The notes under the pieces: model-generated
What the model was told of the DNA's origin: nothing
Database searches by the model: none
The model's input: the letters and a program-made list of their open reading frames with translations, nothing else
Source of the DNA: Acidilobaceae archaeon
GTDB taxonomy: Archaea; Thermoproteota; Thermoprotei_A; Sulfolobales; Acidilobaceae
Direction of reading: 5' to 3'
Assembly: GCA_027080775.1 (NCBI GenBank)
Contig: JALWPV010000011.1
Coordinates: forward strand, 62,001 to 126,000
DNA: 64,000 bases
Made by a program: the position numbers and the translations under genes
Part shown: piece after piece, positions 38,085 through 47,221 of the stretch
Layout: the number at the start of each line of letters is the position of its first letter
Position numbering within the stretch: position 1 is the stretch's first letter

Positions 38085-39349
38085 CTCCCCCGCCCCCGAG
38101 CCAGGGTCTCATGAGCGCGGGCTAAGTGGCCCGCGGCAAGCGCTGCCAGCAGGTTCACCTCCCCGGCGAGCACCGAGGCCGCCACTATCTCCGCGAACTT
38201 CAGGGCATTGACGCCGGGGGGATCGCCTCCCCCCGCCACGCCCATTATCGAGAGAGCCTCGCGCTGGGTCGGGAGCCACGTGCCTCCCCCGACTGTCCCC
38301 ACTTCTAGGCTTGGTAGCGTGACGCTCACGTAGAGGTCCCCGCCCCGGGGCTCGGTCCAGGTGTAGCCCATGCTGCTCTCGACGACCTGGGCTACGTCCT
38401 GACCCGTGGCTATGAATATGGCCGCTATTATGTTCGCGAAGTGCGCGTTGAAGCCCAGATTACCCGCCACGGCCCCGCCTAGGAGGTTCTTCGATAGGTT
38501 GACATAGTGTATGGCCTCAGCCGAAGCCTTTAGGACGCCCTCTATCACGTCCCTCTTTAGTAGAGCCTCGGCTACAACGTACTTGCCGCGGCCTAGCAGC
38601 TTGTTTAGGTGGCTAGCCTTCTTATCAACGCACAGGTTACCGCTTAAGGCCACACACTCCATGGAGCCATCGTATGACGCCTCTATCTCCCTGCACACCT
38701 CATCGCTGGCTATCGTAGCCATGTTCATGCCCATAGCGTCTCCCGTCTTGTACACGAGCCTGAGCCAGACAAGGTTCCCCACAATGAAGGGCTGTATCTC
38801 CACGAGCCTCCCATGCCTAGTCTTGCGTGATGCCGCCTCGCGTAGCCTCTCCTCGTTCTCCCTAACCCACTCGACGAGCCTGACCGCGTCCTCGACGCTG
38901 GGCGTCCTTATTAGGGGGGCACGGGCCATGCCATCCTTCACTACCCTAACCCTGGCCCCGCCCGATAGAGTGACTGCCTTCATACCCCTGTTTATGCTAG
39001 CCACCAGGGCCCCCTCGGTTGTCGCTAGCGGCACGTAGAAGTCGCCACGGGCATACTCCCCCTCGACGCGCAGTGGGCCAGCGACTGCTAGTGGCACCTG
39101 GACGGCGCCTATGGGGTTCTCTATGTTGCGCCCCACGATCTCCTCGAAGTCCAGTATCGTAGATGCCACAGCTGAGAGGCTCACGCCAAGCTTCCTCTCG
39201 AGGTAGAGCCTCCTCACCAGGGCTGCCAGGTTCGAGTTGCCAAGCTCCCTGTCGAGCCGTGAGAGGCTGATCTCACCGCGCTCCAGCCTGGCTAGGGCCT
39301 CCTCTAGTAGCTTGGAATGCTCCTCCCCGCTAGCCTCCACGCGACCCAC
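38081..39349 (-). CDS. hmgA: Hydroxymethylglutaryl-CoA reductase (NADPH)
   Basis: 422 residues. This enzyme reduces HMG-CoA to mevalonate, the committed step for archaeal lipids. ENPIGAVQVPLAVAGPL, the catalytic DAMGMNM and the C-terminal GTVGGGTWLPTQ are intact, and the sequence is of class I type without a membrane anchor. The start is GTG 39,349 or GTG 39,340. It overlaps the DUF35 gene by about 20 bases, so the block is translationally coupled. Confidence 0.97.
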   Translation of the reverse strand: MGRVEASGEEHSKLLEEALARLERGEISLSRLDRELGNSNLAALVRRLYLERKLGVSLSAVASTILDFEEIVGRNIENPIGAVQVPLAVAGPLRVEGEYARGDFYVPLATTEGALVASINRGMKAVTLSGGARVRVVKDGMARAPLIRTPSVEDAVRLVEWVRENEERLREAASRKTRHGRLVEIQPFIVGNLVWLRLVYKTGDAMGMNMATIASDEVCREIEASYDGSMECVALSGNLCVDKKASHLNKLLGRGKYVVAEALLKRDVIEGVLKASAEAIHYVNLSKNLLGGAVAGNLGFNAHFANIIAAIFIATGQDVAQVVESSMGYTWTEPRGGDLYVSVTLPSLEVGTVGGGTWLPTQREALSIMGVAGGGDPPGVNALKFAEIVAASVLAGEVNLLAALAAGHLARAHETLARGRGR

Positions 39350-39752
39350 CCTTTAGCTTCGGCCTGAACATTACTCCGTACCGTATTATGCCAGCCTCCC
39401 GGTCGCTGCGGATCCTCCTGAGGACGGCCTCGACCTCCATGCCGGTCCTCAGCTCGGAGGGGTCGGCGTCCGTGATCTCGGCTACAACCCTGACTCTGCC
39501 CAGGCGGACGAGGCCCAGGAGTACCGGGGCCTTGTGGCGTGACCCTTCGGGCACGGCGTATACCACGCTATAGGACTCTAGGACCCCCTCGCTCGGTAAC
39601 GTAACCCTCTCGAGGTCCCTGGAGCCGCAGTAGGGGCATGCTGGCATTGGGGGGTAGTGGATCCTGCCGCAGGTCTTGCAGCGGGCGGCCTCGAGCCTAT
39701 AGAGGGGCCCCTTAACTCTCCACGTCTCGGGTACACTCAGGTCCATCGACAC
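39330..39752 (-). CDS. DUF35/OB-fold zinc-ribbon protein, partner of thiolase and HMG-CoA synthase
   Basis: 140 residues. A zinc ribbon CKTCGR...CPYCGS (about residues 25-42) is followed by an OB fold (GVLESYSVVYAVPEGSRHKAPVLLGLV). In archaea this family bridges acetoacetyl-CoA thiolase and HMG-CoA synthase in one complex, allowing acetoacetyl-CoA to pass between active sites. Here it lies directly downstream of both, with 1 base between it and the thiolase gene. The structural role is known for a methanogen complex and inferred here. Confidence 0.9.
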   Translation of the reverse strand: MSMDLSVPETWRVKGPLYRLEAARCKTCGRIHYPPMPACPYCGSRDLERVTLPSEGVLESYSVVYAVPEGSRHKAPVLLGLVRLGRVRVVAEITDADPSELRTGMEVEAVLRRIRSDREAGIIRYGVMFRPKLKGGSRGG

Positions 39753-39753
39753 G

Positions 39754-40914
39754 CTAGGCCACCCCCTCCACTAGTACTAGGTGCGCGGAGGAGCCATCGC
39801 CACTGGCCATGACTGCTAGGCCCCTCCGCGCGCCGTCAACCCTCAGGCCGGGGTACTCCCCTGAAAGCTGCAGGGCGAGCTCGCCAACCATGTAGACCCC
39901 AGTCGCCCCCACAGGGTGCCCGCGGGCCTTGAGGCCCCCAGAGGGGTTGACTACGGGGCCGTCGCCTCCAAGGGTGAACCTGCCCTCCATAGCGTCAACA
40001 GCCGCTCTCCCGGGCTTCGAGAGCCCGAGGGACTCGGCCAGTATCACCCCTATGCTCGTGAATGTATCGCCGAGCTCTATAACATCAACGTTCGCAGGCG
40101 CTATACCGGTGACCTCCCGGAGCCTGGCTGCCACCTCGCCCACCGACTCGGGGGCGAGCGGGTCCTCGTTCATGGTGAACGATGGGTACCCAGCCGCTGA
40201 GGTTGCGAGGACCACCTTGGCCCTGGCGTCACCGTGGGGCTCCGACTCGAGGACAAGGGCAGCCGCTCCATCACCTAGGGGGAACGAGTCGAGCAGCGTC
40301 AGGGGCTCTGCCACCTTAAGCGCCCTGGGCACCGCTGCCGGGTCTATTGCGAAGGGGAGCATCGCGTATGGGTTGTGCTTCGCGTGGCTATGATCCATGG
40401 CTGGCCAGTAGGATAGCGTGTCCCTGCCGACACCATACCTCTCCATGTAGAGCCTGGCTAGGAGGCCCGCGACGCCCGCATGCCCGATATCGTAGAGGGC
40501 CTGTACCTCAGCCTCGTAGAGCCTCTGGAGATCCCTGTATACACGAGAGCTCACGTAGTCCGTGAGCTTATCAACGCCTACAACAAGCACCCTTTCCGCG
40601 GAGCCGGCCCTTATGAGAGAGCAGGCAGCCTCGACGGCCGCTAGTCCCGAGGCATCGCCTGCCTCCATGGCGAGAGTCTGAGCACCCTTCAGTCCCAGGG
40701 CCCCGGCTAGGTGGCCTGCCAGGTCGAACTGGCCGGCCTCTCTGTAGCTGAGTGTTGACGCTACAACGACGGCGTCGACCTTATCGATTCGCGCCGAGTC
40801 GAGCGCCTCGAAGGCGGCTCGGGCCGCTAGCTCTCTAAGGCTGAGGTCGAAGTGCCTCCCAACCTTGGTTAGGCCCACACCAGTTATGTAGACCTCCACC
40901 ACGACCACCCCCAC
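39754..40914 (-). CDS. Thiolase family protein, acetyl-CoA acetyltransferase
   Basis: 386 residues. It should condense two acetyl-CoA to acetoacetyl-CoA. The catalytic cysteine region lies in GLAAVEAACSLIRAGSAERV, the histidine in NPSGGLKARGHPVGATG, and the motif NVDVIELGDTFTSIG matches archaeal thiolases. The gene is 1 base from both neighbours. A GTG at 40,899 (VEVYITGVG) may be the true start, as it follows GGGGGTGG. The C-terminal cysteine typical of bacterial thiolases is replaced (ASGDGSSAHLVLV), which is common in this archaeal group. Confidence 0.93.
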   Translation of the reverse strand: MGVVVVEVYITGVGLTKVGRHFDLSLRELAARAAFEALDSARIDKVDAVVVASTLSYREAGQFDLAGHLAGALGLKGAQTLAMEAGDASGLAAVEAACSLIRAGSAERVLVVGVDKLTDYVSSRVYRDLQRLYEAEVQALYDIGHAGVAGLLARLYMERYGVGRDTLSYWPAMDHSHAKHNPYAMLPFAIDPAAVPRALKVAEPLTLLDSFPLGDGAAALVLESEPHGDARAKVVLATSAAGYPSFTMNEDPLAPESVGEVAARLREVTGIAPANVDVIELGDTFTSIGVILAESLGLSKPGRAAVDAMEGRFTLGGDGPVVNPSGGLKARGHPVGATGVYMVGELALQLSGEYPGLRVDGARRGLAVMASGDGSSAHLVLVEGVA

Positions 40915-40915
40915 G

Positions 40916-41980
40916 TCATTTTATCACATTGAGTATGCCGCGGAACTTCGCGTATGTAGCGTAGTCTATCTCCTTCCTCCTCTCGAGGTAGTCATCGAAG
41001 AGTGGGGCCAGTCCCCTCCTCTCCTCGATGGCGTCCGTCACTACTATGCTGTAAGCATCGGAGCCCGCCCCGCTACCGAACGGTGCTACGAGGATCCTGT
41101 CACCCGGCTTGGCTATGTCGAGTACTCTGGCTAGGCCTAGGAGGGCGCTCGCGTTGTATGTGTTACCTATAACTGGCGTGACGAGGCCGGGTAGCACCTT
41201 CTCCTTGGGGATTCCTAGTCTCCTCGCTATCCGTAGTGGGAACTTCCCGTTGGGCTGGTGGAATACCGCGTAGTCGAAGTCTGAGGGCTTGAGGCCCAGC
41301 TCGGCTAGGAGGCCCTTAACAGCATTCTCAATATGGTGGAAGTACGCTGGCTCGCCGGTGAAGCCCTCGCCATGCAGCGGGTAGGGCTGGTGGGCCCTCC
41401 TCCAGAAGTCCGGCGTGTCGGTGACGTAGGTGTAGCTACCCTCGAAGTGCGCGACGGCGCCCTCGCGTGGCCCGATAATGTAGGCCACGGCGCCGCTCGA
41501 GGCCGTGAACTCGAGCACGTCGCCTGGGTTGGCCTGTGCTGTGTCGCTCCCCACAACGAGGCCATACTCTATGAGCCCCGAGGCTACCATGCCTATGAGG
41601 GCCCTAAGCCCCTCACTGGCCGCCCTGCAGGCGAACTCCAAGTCGCTAGCCATGGTGGCAGGCGTTATGCCTAGGGCCTCCGCTATGATCGTTGCGCTAG
41701 GCTTGACAGCGTATGGCTTGGATTCGGTGCCGAAGAAGACCGCTCCCACCCGCGAGGCCTCTATGGAGGCCCTCCTCAAGGCGTTCCTAGCAGCCTCATA
41801 ACCCATCGTCACCGAGTCCTCGTCGGGCCCAGCCACGGCTTTCTCCTTCATGCCAAGCCCCGAGGCCTGCTCGGGGGCCCAGCCCCACACCCTCGCGATC
41901 TCGCTCATGGGAAGCCTGTAGCGGGGCACGTACACGCCCCAGCCGTGTATACCCGTCTTCTCCTCAGGCCTGCCCTCCAA
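40916..41980 (-). CDS. Hydroxymethylglutaryl-CoA synthase
   Basis: 354 residues from TTG at 41,980. It joins acetyl-CoA and acetoacetyl-CoA to HMG-Co[15 protein letters not shown] opens the chain. The catalytic cysteine lies in [17 protein letters not shown], the histidine in [17 protein letters not shown], and the C-terminal half has [15 protein letters not shown]. It is the first gene of the synthase-thiolase-DUF35-reductase block, divergent from the penicillin-acylase-like gene over a 127-base region with AT-rich elements (42,024-42,035). Confidence 0.96.
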   Translation of the reverse strand: MEGRPEEKTGIHGWGVYVPRYRLPMSEIARVWGWAPEQASGLGMKEKAVAGPDEDSVTMGYEAARNALRRASIEASRVGAVFFGTESKPYAVKPSATIIAEALGITPATMASDLEFACRAASEGLRALIGMVASGLIEYGLVVGSDTAQANPGDVLEFTASSGAVAYIIGPREGAVAHFEGSYTYVTDTPDFWRRAHQPYPLHGEGFTGEPAYFHHIENAVKGLLAELGLKPSDFDYAVFHQPNGKFPLRIARRLGIPKEKVLPGLVTPVIGNTYNASALLGLARVLDIAKPGDRILVAPFGSGAGSDAYSIVVTDAIEERRGLAPLFDDYLERRKEIDYATYAKFRGILNVIK

Positions 41981-42107
41981 TCAGGACGCGCCCCCAGGCC
42001 TGCAGGGGCTGGGGTGAGTCCCACTAAAAAACTTAGACAGCCAGTATACCGCCGTTAGACTATGGTCGAATCAGTCCTTATTATCTAAGACTACTCGAGG
42101 CCCCCGG

Positions 42108-44687
42108 GTGGGGGTCACATTATTGGTATACCCGCGGAGGCTCGCATCATTCATTGAGGCGCTTATAGTGATCGGGGCCTTCACGCTGGCAATAGTCCCT
42201 CTCCCACTAGGGCCAGCTTACCTCTCTCTCATAGACCCGGCGCACGGCATAGGGGCCTCGGCTAAGGCCTCTGAGCTACTCACCACCAGGGTCATAGCGC
42301 CTGGGGTGCCGGGGTCAGCGCTCGTCGCCTGGGATAAGTACGGGATCCCCCACATCTACGCCACCACGGATGAGGCTGGCTTCTACGCCCTAGGCTGGGT
42401 GGAGGCGGGGCTCAGGCTATTCCAAATGGACCTCCTACGCAGAATCCCCGAGGGCAGGCTAGCCGGGCTTATCGGGCCGCAGGCCCTGCCCAGCGATCGA
42501 ATAGTCATAAAGCTGGGCGTGCCGGATGCCGTGAAGAAGCAGGCCCTCGCCTCCCTAAGGGATCCGGCCCTTAGAGAGATGAACGAGCTCGTGAGGTATT
42601 TTATCCTAGGCATCAACGACTACATAAACTACGTGAACAGCCACGACATGGTGCCCCTCGAATACCGCCTCCTCGGCCAGAAGCCCTCCACGTGGAATTA
42701 CACGGACGTCTTCGCGGTATCCAAGCTACCAGCACTACTCTACTCCTTCAGCGAGTCAGACCTGGTCCTGGAGAAGCTAGTCCAGAAGTGGGGCCCCGGC
42801 CTGCTGTTGCACCTAGGTATAGGCCATGCGTGGCCCCCCTATACGGCGTACTGCAACGAGTCGAAGCGCTGGAGCCCCGGACCCACGCCCCTGTCGCCGC
42901 CCATGTATAACCCCTCTAGGGCGCCTGGAGTAGGCAGGGCTCTAGAGAACCTCGAGCCCCTAGAGGAGTGGCTCCGGATAGTCACGGGTGGGGAGCCCGC
43001 TAGCTCGGCCTTCGTCGTAAACCCGGCATTTACTACGGACCACGGGACCCTCCTAGTTGACGACCTACACGACTCGCTGACAGCTCCCCCCCTCTGGCTT
43101 ATAGTGCAGCTAGTGACCCCATCCTTCCACGTAGCTGGCCTGGTCTTACCGGGGACACCCTTCGTCTTCGTTGGGAGGAACCTCTTCGTAGCGTGGGGAT
43201 TCACCTCATCAATGGCGGACCAGATTGACTTCTACTACTTCAAGTGGAACTCGAGGGGGGAGTACCTCTTCAACGGCACATGGCACAAGCCCGTGGAGAG
43301 GAAGGTGCAGGTAAAGGTGTGGAACCCCCTGAAGAGGAGATACACAGTAGTCATCGTGAATGTGACGGACACACTCGTAGGCCCACTCATCGGCTATGGC
43401 AACGAGTCGTACGCCGTCAAGTGGACTTTCTACTATAGCAGCAACGAGCTGGCGTTCCTCTGGAGGCTCAACATGGCCAGGGACTACAAGGACGCCCTCA
43501 GAGCGCAGCTAACGCTGGGGACCCCCCTGCTTAACCTCTTCGTGGCTGATACTGGGGGTCACATCGCCTGGAGCCCCGTAGGCTACCTGCCGCTCCGCGC
43601 TAACCTACCACTCATAGAGTATCACGGGCTCGAGGCTGTTAACACTGGGTTCCTACCTTTCAACGCTAGCGCGGGCCAGGGCCTCTGGGTAGGCATTATC
43701 CCGAAGACGAGCCTACGAGTAGTGGTAGACCCCAGGAGGCCGTTCCTCGCTAACGCTAATAACGCGCCCTTCCTGGGCAACTGCACCATACCCTCAGGCA
43801 GGATAATCTATGGGTACGAGTATAGCAGTGGTTATAGGGCTAAGAGGCTCTTCGAACTGGTGAAATCCTACATAGCCAGACCACTCGGCATAAATGTTAG
43901 TGGGGCTGAGGCCATACTTAACGACACCGTGGACCTGGGGCTCCTAGAGTACACCAGGCTGCTGGTGGGCCTCGCCTCGGCTGTGCCAGCAAAGCTCACA
44001 CCCCTAGAGGCGAAGGTAATATCGAGTCTCATGACGTGGAGGGGGGACACGAGCTTGAATTCTACCATGTCAACGATAGCACTCGCGTGGACCAGCCTCT
44101 ACACCAAGGAGCTGTGGAGCCACCTTCTAGGAGGCAACTACAGCGGAGCCCTAGAGGGTGCCAGGCTCAGGTGGACCATAACGCTCCTAAAGGCCTACTC
44201 CAATGGCGATGAGTGGGTGTACGATTACCTCAACAAGGGCTACCCGGAGGAGCTGGCGGTCTCAACGCTCTCTGATGCAATCCAAATACTAGAGGAGTTC
44301 TACGGTAGCAAGAACGTGTCTAGCTGGAGGTACGGCCGCTTCCACTACTACCAACCGAGGAGCCCCCTAGGCTGGCTCTTGCCTGGCCTGAACCTAGAGC
44401 GGGTCAGCGCTCCAGGCGGCCCGGATAGCGTGCTCCTCGCGAGGCCCTCAGAGGTAGACGCTACCCGGGGAGCGCCCGTGGGCGTAGCCTCTGTGGCACG
44501 GGTGATATGCGACCTGGGAAGCTCGAAGATGCTAGTCTCCATACCGGGAGGCGAGAGCGGCAGCCCCTTCAGCCCCCACTACTCCGACCTCTACCGCATT
44601 TGGGCCCGAGGAGGCTACGTGTCGATAGACCTGACCGCCAAGCCGCCGAGCAGTGGTGCGAGGCTCGTGATAAACGCGTGGGGGTGA
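42108..44687 (+). CDS. Penicillin-acylase family Ntn hydrolase, membrane-anchored or exported
   Basis: 859 residues, or 854 from TTG 42,123, which has GGGTGGGGG upstream. An N-terminal hydrophobic helix (about residues 15-38) suggests export. YGIPHIYATTDEAGFYALGWVEAGLRLFQMDLL is the alpha-chain signature, split here by its length, and VTGGEPA-SSAFVVNP gives the predicted autocleavage site with Ser299 as the N-terminal nucleophile. FVGRNLFVAWGFTSSMADQ and NANNAPFLGN also match. The usual serine-asparagine pair at the nucleophile is serine-serine here. The natural substrate is likely an N-acyl or amide compound and is unknown. Confidence 0.9.
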   Translation: MGVTLLVYPRRLASFIEALIVIGAFTLAIVPLPLGPAYLSLIDPAHGIGASAKASELLTTRVIAPGVPGSALVAWDKYGIPHIYATTDEAGFYALGWVEAGLRLFQMDLLRRIPEGRLAGLIGPQALPSDRIVIKLGVPDAVKKQALASLRDPALREMNELVRYFILGINDYINYVNSHDMVPLEYRLLGQKPSTWNYTDVFAVSKLPALLYSFSESDLVLEKLVQKWGPGLLLHLGIGHAWPPYTAYCNESKRWSPGPTPLSPPMYNPSRAPGVGRALENLEPLEEWLRIVTGGEPASSAFVVNPAFTTDHGTLLVDDLHDSLTAPPLWLIVQLVTPSFHVAGLVLPGTPFVFVGRNLFVAWGFTSSMADQIDFYYFKWNSRGEYLFNGTWHKPVERKVQVKVWNPLKRRYTVVIVNVTDTLVGPLIGYGNESYAVKWTFYYSSNELAFLWRLNMARDYKDALRAQLTLGTPLLNLFVADTGGHIAWSPVGYLPLRANLPLIEYHGLEAVNTGFLPFNASAGQGLWVGIIPKTSLRVVVDPRRPFLANANNAPFLGNCTIPSGRIIYGYEYSSGYRAKRLFELVKSYIARPLGINVSGAEAILNDTVDLGLLEYTRLLVGLASAVPAKLTPLEAKVISSLMTWRGDTSLNSTMSTIALAWTSLYTKELWSHLLGGNYSGALEGARLRWTITLLKAYSNGDEWVYDYLNKGYPEELAVSTLSDAIQILEEFYGSKNVSSWRYGRFHYYQPRSPLGWLLPGLNLERVSAPGGPDSVLLARPSEVDATRGAPVGVASVARVICDLGSSKMLVSIPGGESGSPFSPHYSDLYRIWARGGYVSIDLTAKPPSSGARLVINAWG

Positions 44688-44691
44688 GCCG

Positions 44692-45075
44692 GTGGTGACG
44701 CGGAGGAGGGGCCTCTCGAGGGAGGCGCTCTTCGCCGGGGCGTACATTATATCTTACGCCTCCTACGCCGCCCTACTTGCTGTAGCACCCAATCCCTGGA
44801 ACCTCTACGCCGCCGCCCTCGCCGCGGGGCTCGCGGGCGCCCTGGCCTCGGGTCCCCTCTGGGGCGCGCTGGCCTCGGGCCTGGGCGGCCTCTCGGGGCA
44901 CTTGACCCTGCTGGCCGCCAGCCCCGTGGGGGGCTTCGTGGCGGGGCTCGCTAGAGTGGTGGGGTGGACCCCCGTGGCGGTGGGCTTCCTCTATAGCCTC
45001 CTCGTGCCAGCGGGGGTGGCCGTGGTTGCCTGGCATGGAGCGCGTGGACTGCGGGCCTGGAGGCGTGGTGGTTAA
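44692..45075 (+). CDS. Small alanine/glycine-rich membrane protein
   Basis: 127 residues with about four hydrophobic segments (AYIISYASYAALLAVA, LYAAALAAGLAGALASG, GHLTLLAASPVGGFVAGL, VAVGFLYSLLVPAGVAVVAW) and arginine-rich ends, so it is an integral membrane protein. I do not recognise a family. It starts 4 bases after the stop of the acylase gene and overlaps the UMP kinase gene by about 41 bases. That argues for one transcript, although the functions seem unrelated. Confidence 0.65.
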   Translation: MVTRRRGLSREALFAGAYIISYASYAALLAVAPNPWNLYAAALAAGLAGALASGPLWGALASGLGGLSGHLTLLAASPVGGFVAGLARVVGWTPVAVGFLYSLLVPAGVAVVAWHGARGLRAWRRGG

Positions 45076-45742
45076 GGTCAGTGGGTCCCTGGTCTATCCT
45101 CCGAGCAGCGAGTACCTAGGCGCCCTGCGGGATGCCGCGGGGCTCCTCGTGGAGAGGTGCGGGAGGCTCGGCCTCGTGGTGGGCGGGGGCCCGCTGGCCC
45201 GCGAGGCTATAGAGGCCCTGAAGCCACTCGGCCTTGGGCTCTCGGTGCTCGACATCGCTGGAATCAGAGCCTCGCGCTTCAACGCCTTCCTAGTAGCGGC
45301 ATCGCTCCACCCACTTGCTCCGCTGAGGGTCCCGGAGAGTGTCGAGGAGGCCCTGGATCTGTTGTCTGGGTGGAGGGCTGTGGTAATGGGGGGCCTCCAG
45401 CCGGGGCAGAGCACTAACGCCGTAGCCGCCTCGCTCGCGGAGGCAATGGGGGCCAGCGTCCTGGTTAACCTGTTGAAGGGTATAGACGGGGTCTATTACC
45501 CCGCACCGGGCGTGCCTGGCTCGCGGAGGCTTGAGAGGGCCTCCTACTCCGACCTAAGGAGGGTTATCGAGGACCTCAGCCAGACGCCGGGGGGCTACGC
45601 CTTATTCGACGCCGTGGCGTTGAACATAGTCGAGAGGAGCGAAATCAAAATAATCTTTATGGATGGAGGGGACCCTAGGAGGATCCCAGAGGCCCTAGAC
45701 GGCGCCGGAGCCTTCACCCTCGTAGGGCCCGGCCGGGGCTAG
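45035..45742 (+). CDS. pyrH: UMP kinase (archaeal type)
   Basis: 235 residues from ATG at 45,035. The amino-acid-kinase fold is seen in VVVKVSGSLVYP, LGLVVGGGPLAREA, GGLQPGQSTNAVAASLAEA and LLKGIDGVYYPAP. It phosphorylates UMP with ATP in pyrimidine nucleotide synthesis. The lysine usual in the KxSG motif is present. The start lies inside the preceding membrane protein gene, and its length fits the archaeal UMP kinases (about 225-235 residues). Confidence 0.9.
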   Translation: MERVDCGPGGVVVKVSGSLVYPPSSEYLGALRDAAGLLVERCGRLGLVVGGGPLAREAIEALKPLGLGLSVLDIAGIRASRFNAFLVAASLHPLAPLRVPESVEEALDLLSGWRAVVMGGLQPGQSTNAVAASLAEAMGASVLVNLLKGIDGVYYPAPGVPGSRRLERASYSDLRRVIEDLSQTPGGYALFDAVALNIVERSEIKIIFMDGGDPRRIPEALDGAGAFTLVGPGRG

Positions 45743-45752
45743 CTGTGGCGCC

Positions 45753-46325
45753 TCACACTAGCCCCCTCTCGCGGAGCAGCTGCACGTAGAGCCTGAAGCC
45801 CTCGTGTATAGTAGTAGTGTGCCTCGTTGTCACTATGTTTGAGTCCCTCTCAGCGGGGCTCCCCGTGTAGGTGGCACCAGCATTCACTAGATCGTCGGCT
45901 ATGCCGGGGTGCCCCGTAACCCTCCTCCCCCGGATTACCCCGGCACTCGCTAGGAGCAGCGGTCCGTGGCATATCGCCATCACGGGGGTTCCCTTAGAAG
46001 CCAGTCTCCTGACCAGCTCTACCGCCTCCCGGCTTAGCCTCGCTCGCTCGGGCCCCCTGCCGCCCGGTATGACTAGGGCGTCCCACTCCATGCCCAGTGC
46101 CTCCCGGAATTCTATGTCGACGGTGAACTCTATCCCCCTCTTCCCCCGGATCCTCCTCGGCGCGGGGACAGGCTCTCCCCGGGGGCTCAGGGTGAGGTAC
46201 TCGCTCGTCTTCCTCGAGGCCGCCAGGTACGTCTCGAAGCCCAGCTCTTTCATCCTGTATATAGAGTAGTACAACTCGAGGTCGTCAACATCGTCCTCAG
46301 CCACTATAACGGCCCTTGGGCTCAA
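45753..46325 (-). CDS. DJ-1/PfpI family protein
   Basis: 190 residues. The nucleophile elbow AICHGPLLLASAG with its cysteine and adjacent histidine, and LVIPGGRGPERARL, place it in the PfpI group, annotated as intracellular proteases or deglycases. Which activity applies cannot be decided from sequence. It is separated by 4 bases from the upstream Nudix gene on the same strand and by 10 bases from the convergent pyrH. Confidence 0.9.
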   Translation of the reverse strand: MSPRAVIVAEDDVDDLELYYSIYRMKELGFETYLAASRKTSEYLTLSPRGEPVPAPRRIRGKRGIEFTVDIEFREALGMEWDALVIPGGRGPERARLSREAVELVRRLASKGTPVMAICHGPLLLASAGVIRGRRVTGHPGIADDLVNAGATYTGSPAERDSNIVTTRHTTTIHEGFRLYVQLLRERGLV

Positions 46326-46329
46326 GGCC

Positions 46330-46881
46330 CTAGCACCTCCCCAGCTTCACGAGGCGCGCCAGGGAGGAGTATAGCCAGCGCAGGATTCTTAGTGTTAAAC
46401 CCCACACAACTAGTTCCCTCTCAAGTTCCACACCCACAACCTCGAAGCCCCTCGGGTGCAAGAGCCTAGCGGGCCTAACACCCGCGACGGCCTCCAGCGG
46501 CGTCCAGAACACTGCGTCGACCTCGCTAGAGTTAGGTCTAACACAGAGGGGGCCCCGCGTGACTGCTACGACGGGCCTAACAATGACGGAGCCCCTCGAG
46601 GTGGCGTGTAGGGGGCCAAGGCAGAGGACTCTTACGTAGGCTGGGTTAACCCAGGCCTCCTCCCAGGCCTCGCGCAACGCGGCCGCGATAGAGTCCTCCC
46701 CAGGCCGTATATGCCCCCCGGGCAGTGCGACGTCGCAAGCCCAGGGAGAATCCTGGGAGCAGCTCTTACGCTCCAGGAGCACATGCCCCTCGGGAGAGAG
46801 GAGTACTAGGACAGCAGCCTCCTCCAGCCCCAAGGCCGCCACACCCCGCTGGCGCGGCGCCCAGTCCATGCGGGCCTTCAC
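46330..46881 (-). CDS. Nudix hydrolase, CoA pyrophosphatase-like, with an altered Nudix box
   Basis: 183 residues; ATG 46,881 or 46,869 may start it. The Nudix box reads GGHIRPGEDSIAAALREAWE followed by EAWV. The catalytic REXXEE residues are kept, but the glycine expected after EE-x is tryptophan. The preceding SPWACDVALPGG fits the CoA-diphosphatase branch. The C-terminus has a hydrophobic helix (LTLRILRWLYSSLARL). It forms a two-gene unit with the PfpI gene. Confidence 0.82.
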   Translation of the reverse strand: MKARMDWAPRQRGVAALGLEEAAVLVLLSPEGHVLLERKSCSQDSPWACDVALPGGHIRPGEDSIAAALREAWEEAWVNPAYVRVLCLGPLHATSRGSVIVRPVVAVTRGPLCVRPNSSEVDAVFWTPLEAVAGVRPARLLHPRGFEVVGVELERELVVWGLTLRILRWLYSSLARLVKLGRC

Positions 46882-46968
46882 GTCATCCCGCGGCTAGCCT
46901 GTGGTCTGCATTCAACCCGGGTTCCCTCTTCATCGGGCGCCGCGCCCGCCCCCCCGACTCCACGGGCA

Positions 46969-46979
46969 AAGCTTTATTC
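46969..46979 (+). promoter_or_regulatory. TATA box of tRNA-Trp
   Basis: AAGCTTTATTC lies about 31-41 bases upstream of the tRNA-Trp 5' end, within an otherwise GC-rich gap. Confidence 0.5.
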
Positions 46980-47009
46980 GCCCCCTGGCCCTCCAAGCAC
47001 TACACGGCT

Positions 47010-47115
47010 GGGCCCGTAGCTCAGCCAGGCAGAGCGGCGGGCTCCAGAGCCGGGGGGATAGGCCTACCTCGGAGAGACCCGTAGGTCGGGGGTTCGAGTC
47101 CCCCCGGGCCCACCA
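47010..47115 (+). tRNA. tRNA-Trp (CCA) with a 29-base intron
   Basis: Acceptor GGGCCCG/CGGGCCC, A73 and encoded CCA. The anticodon stem GCGGG/CCCGT (47,037-47,041 and 47,078-47,082) encloses CTCCAG, then an intron at the canonical 37/38 site (about 47,048-47,076), then A38. In many archaea the tRNA-Trp intron contains a C/D guide RNA; at 29 bases this one is too short for that. Confidence 0.93.
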
Positions 47116-47221
47116 CATAGGCTACACGGGCTCCTCTCGCTTAGTGAAAGCTTCTATTAACTCCCCTAGAGCCGTGGGGCTTTGGGGGGCGGGCTTGGCT
47201 AGGGGCCCCTTCATAGAGAAT

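Noticed and set aside
42108-44687. Antibiotic resistance reading of the penicillin-acylase-like gene
   Set aside because: Family membership does not imply penicillin as substrate, and beta-lactams act on a wall that archaea lack.
46901-47221. Coding region reading through tRNA-Trp into the gene at 47,222
   Set aside because: The translated tRNA is an artefact; the protein-like sequence begins at ATG 47,222.
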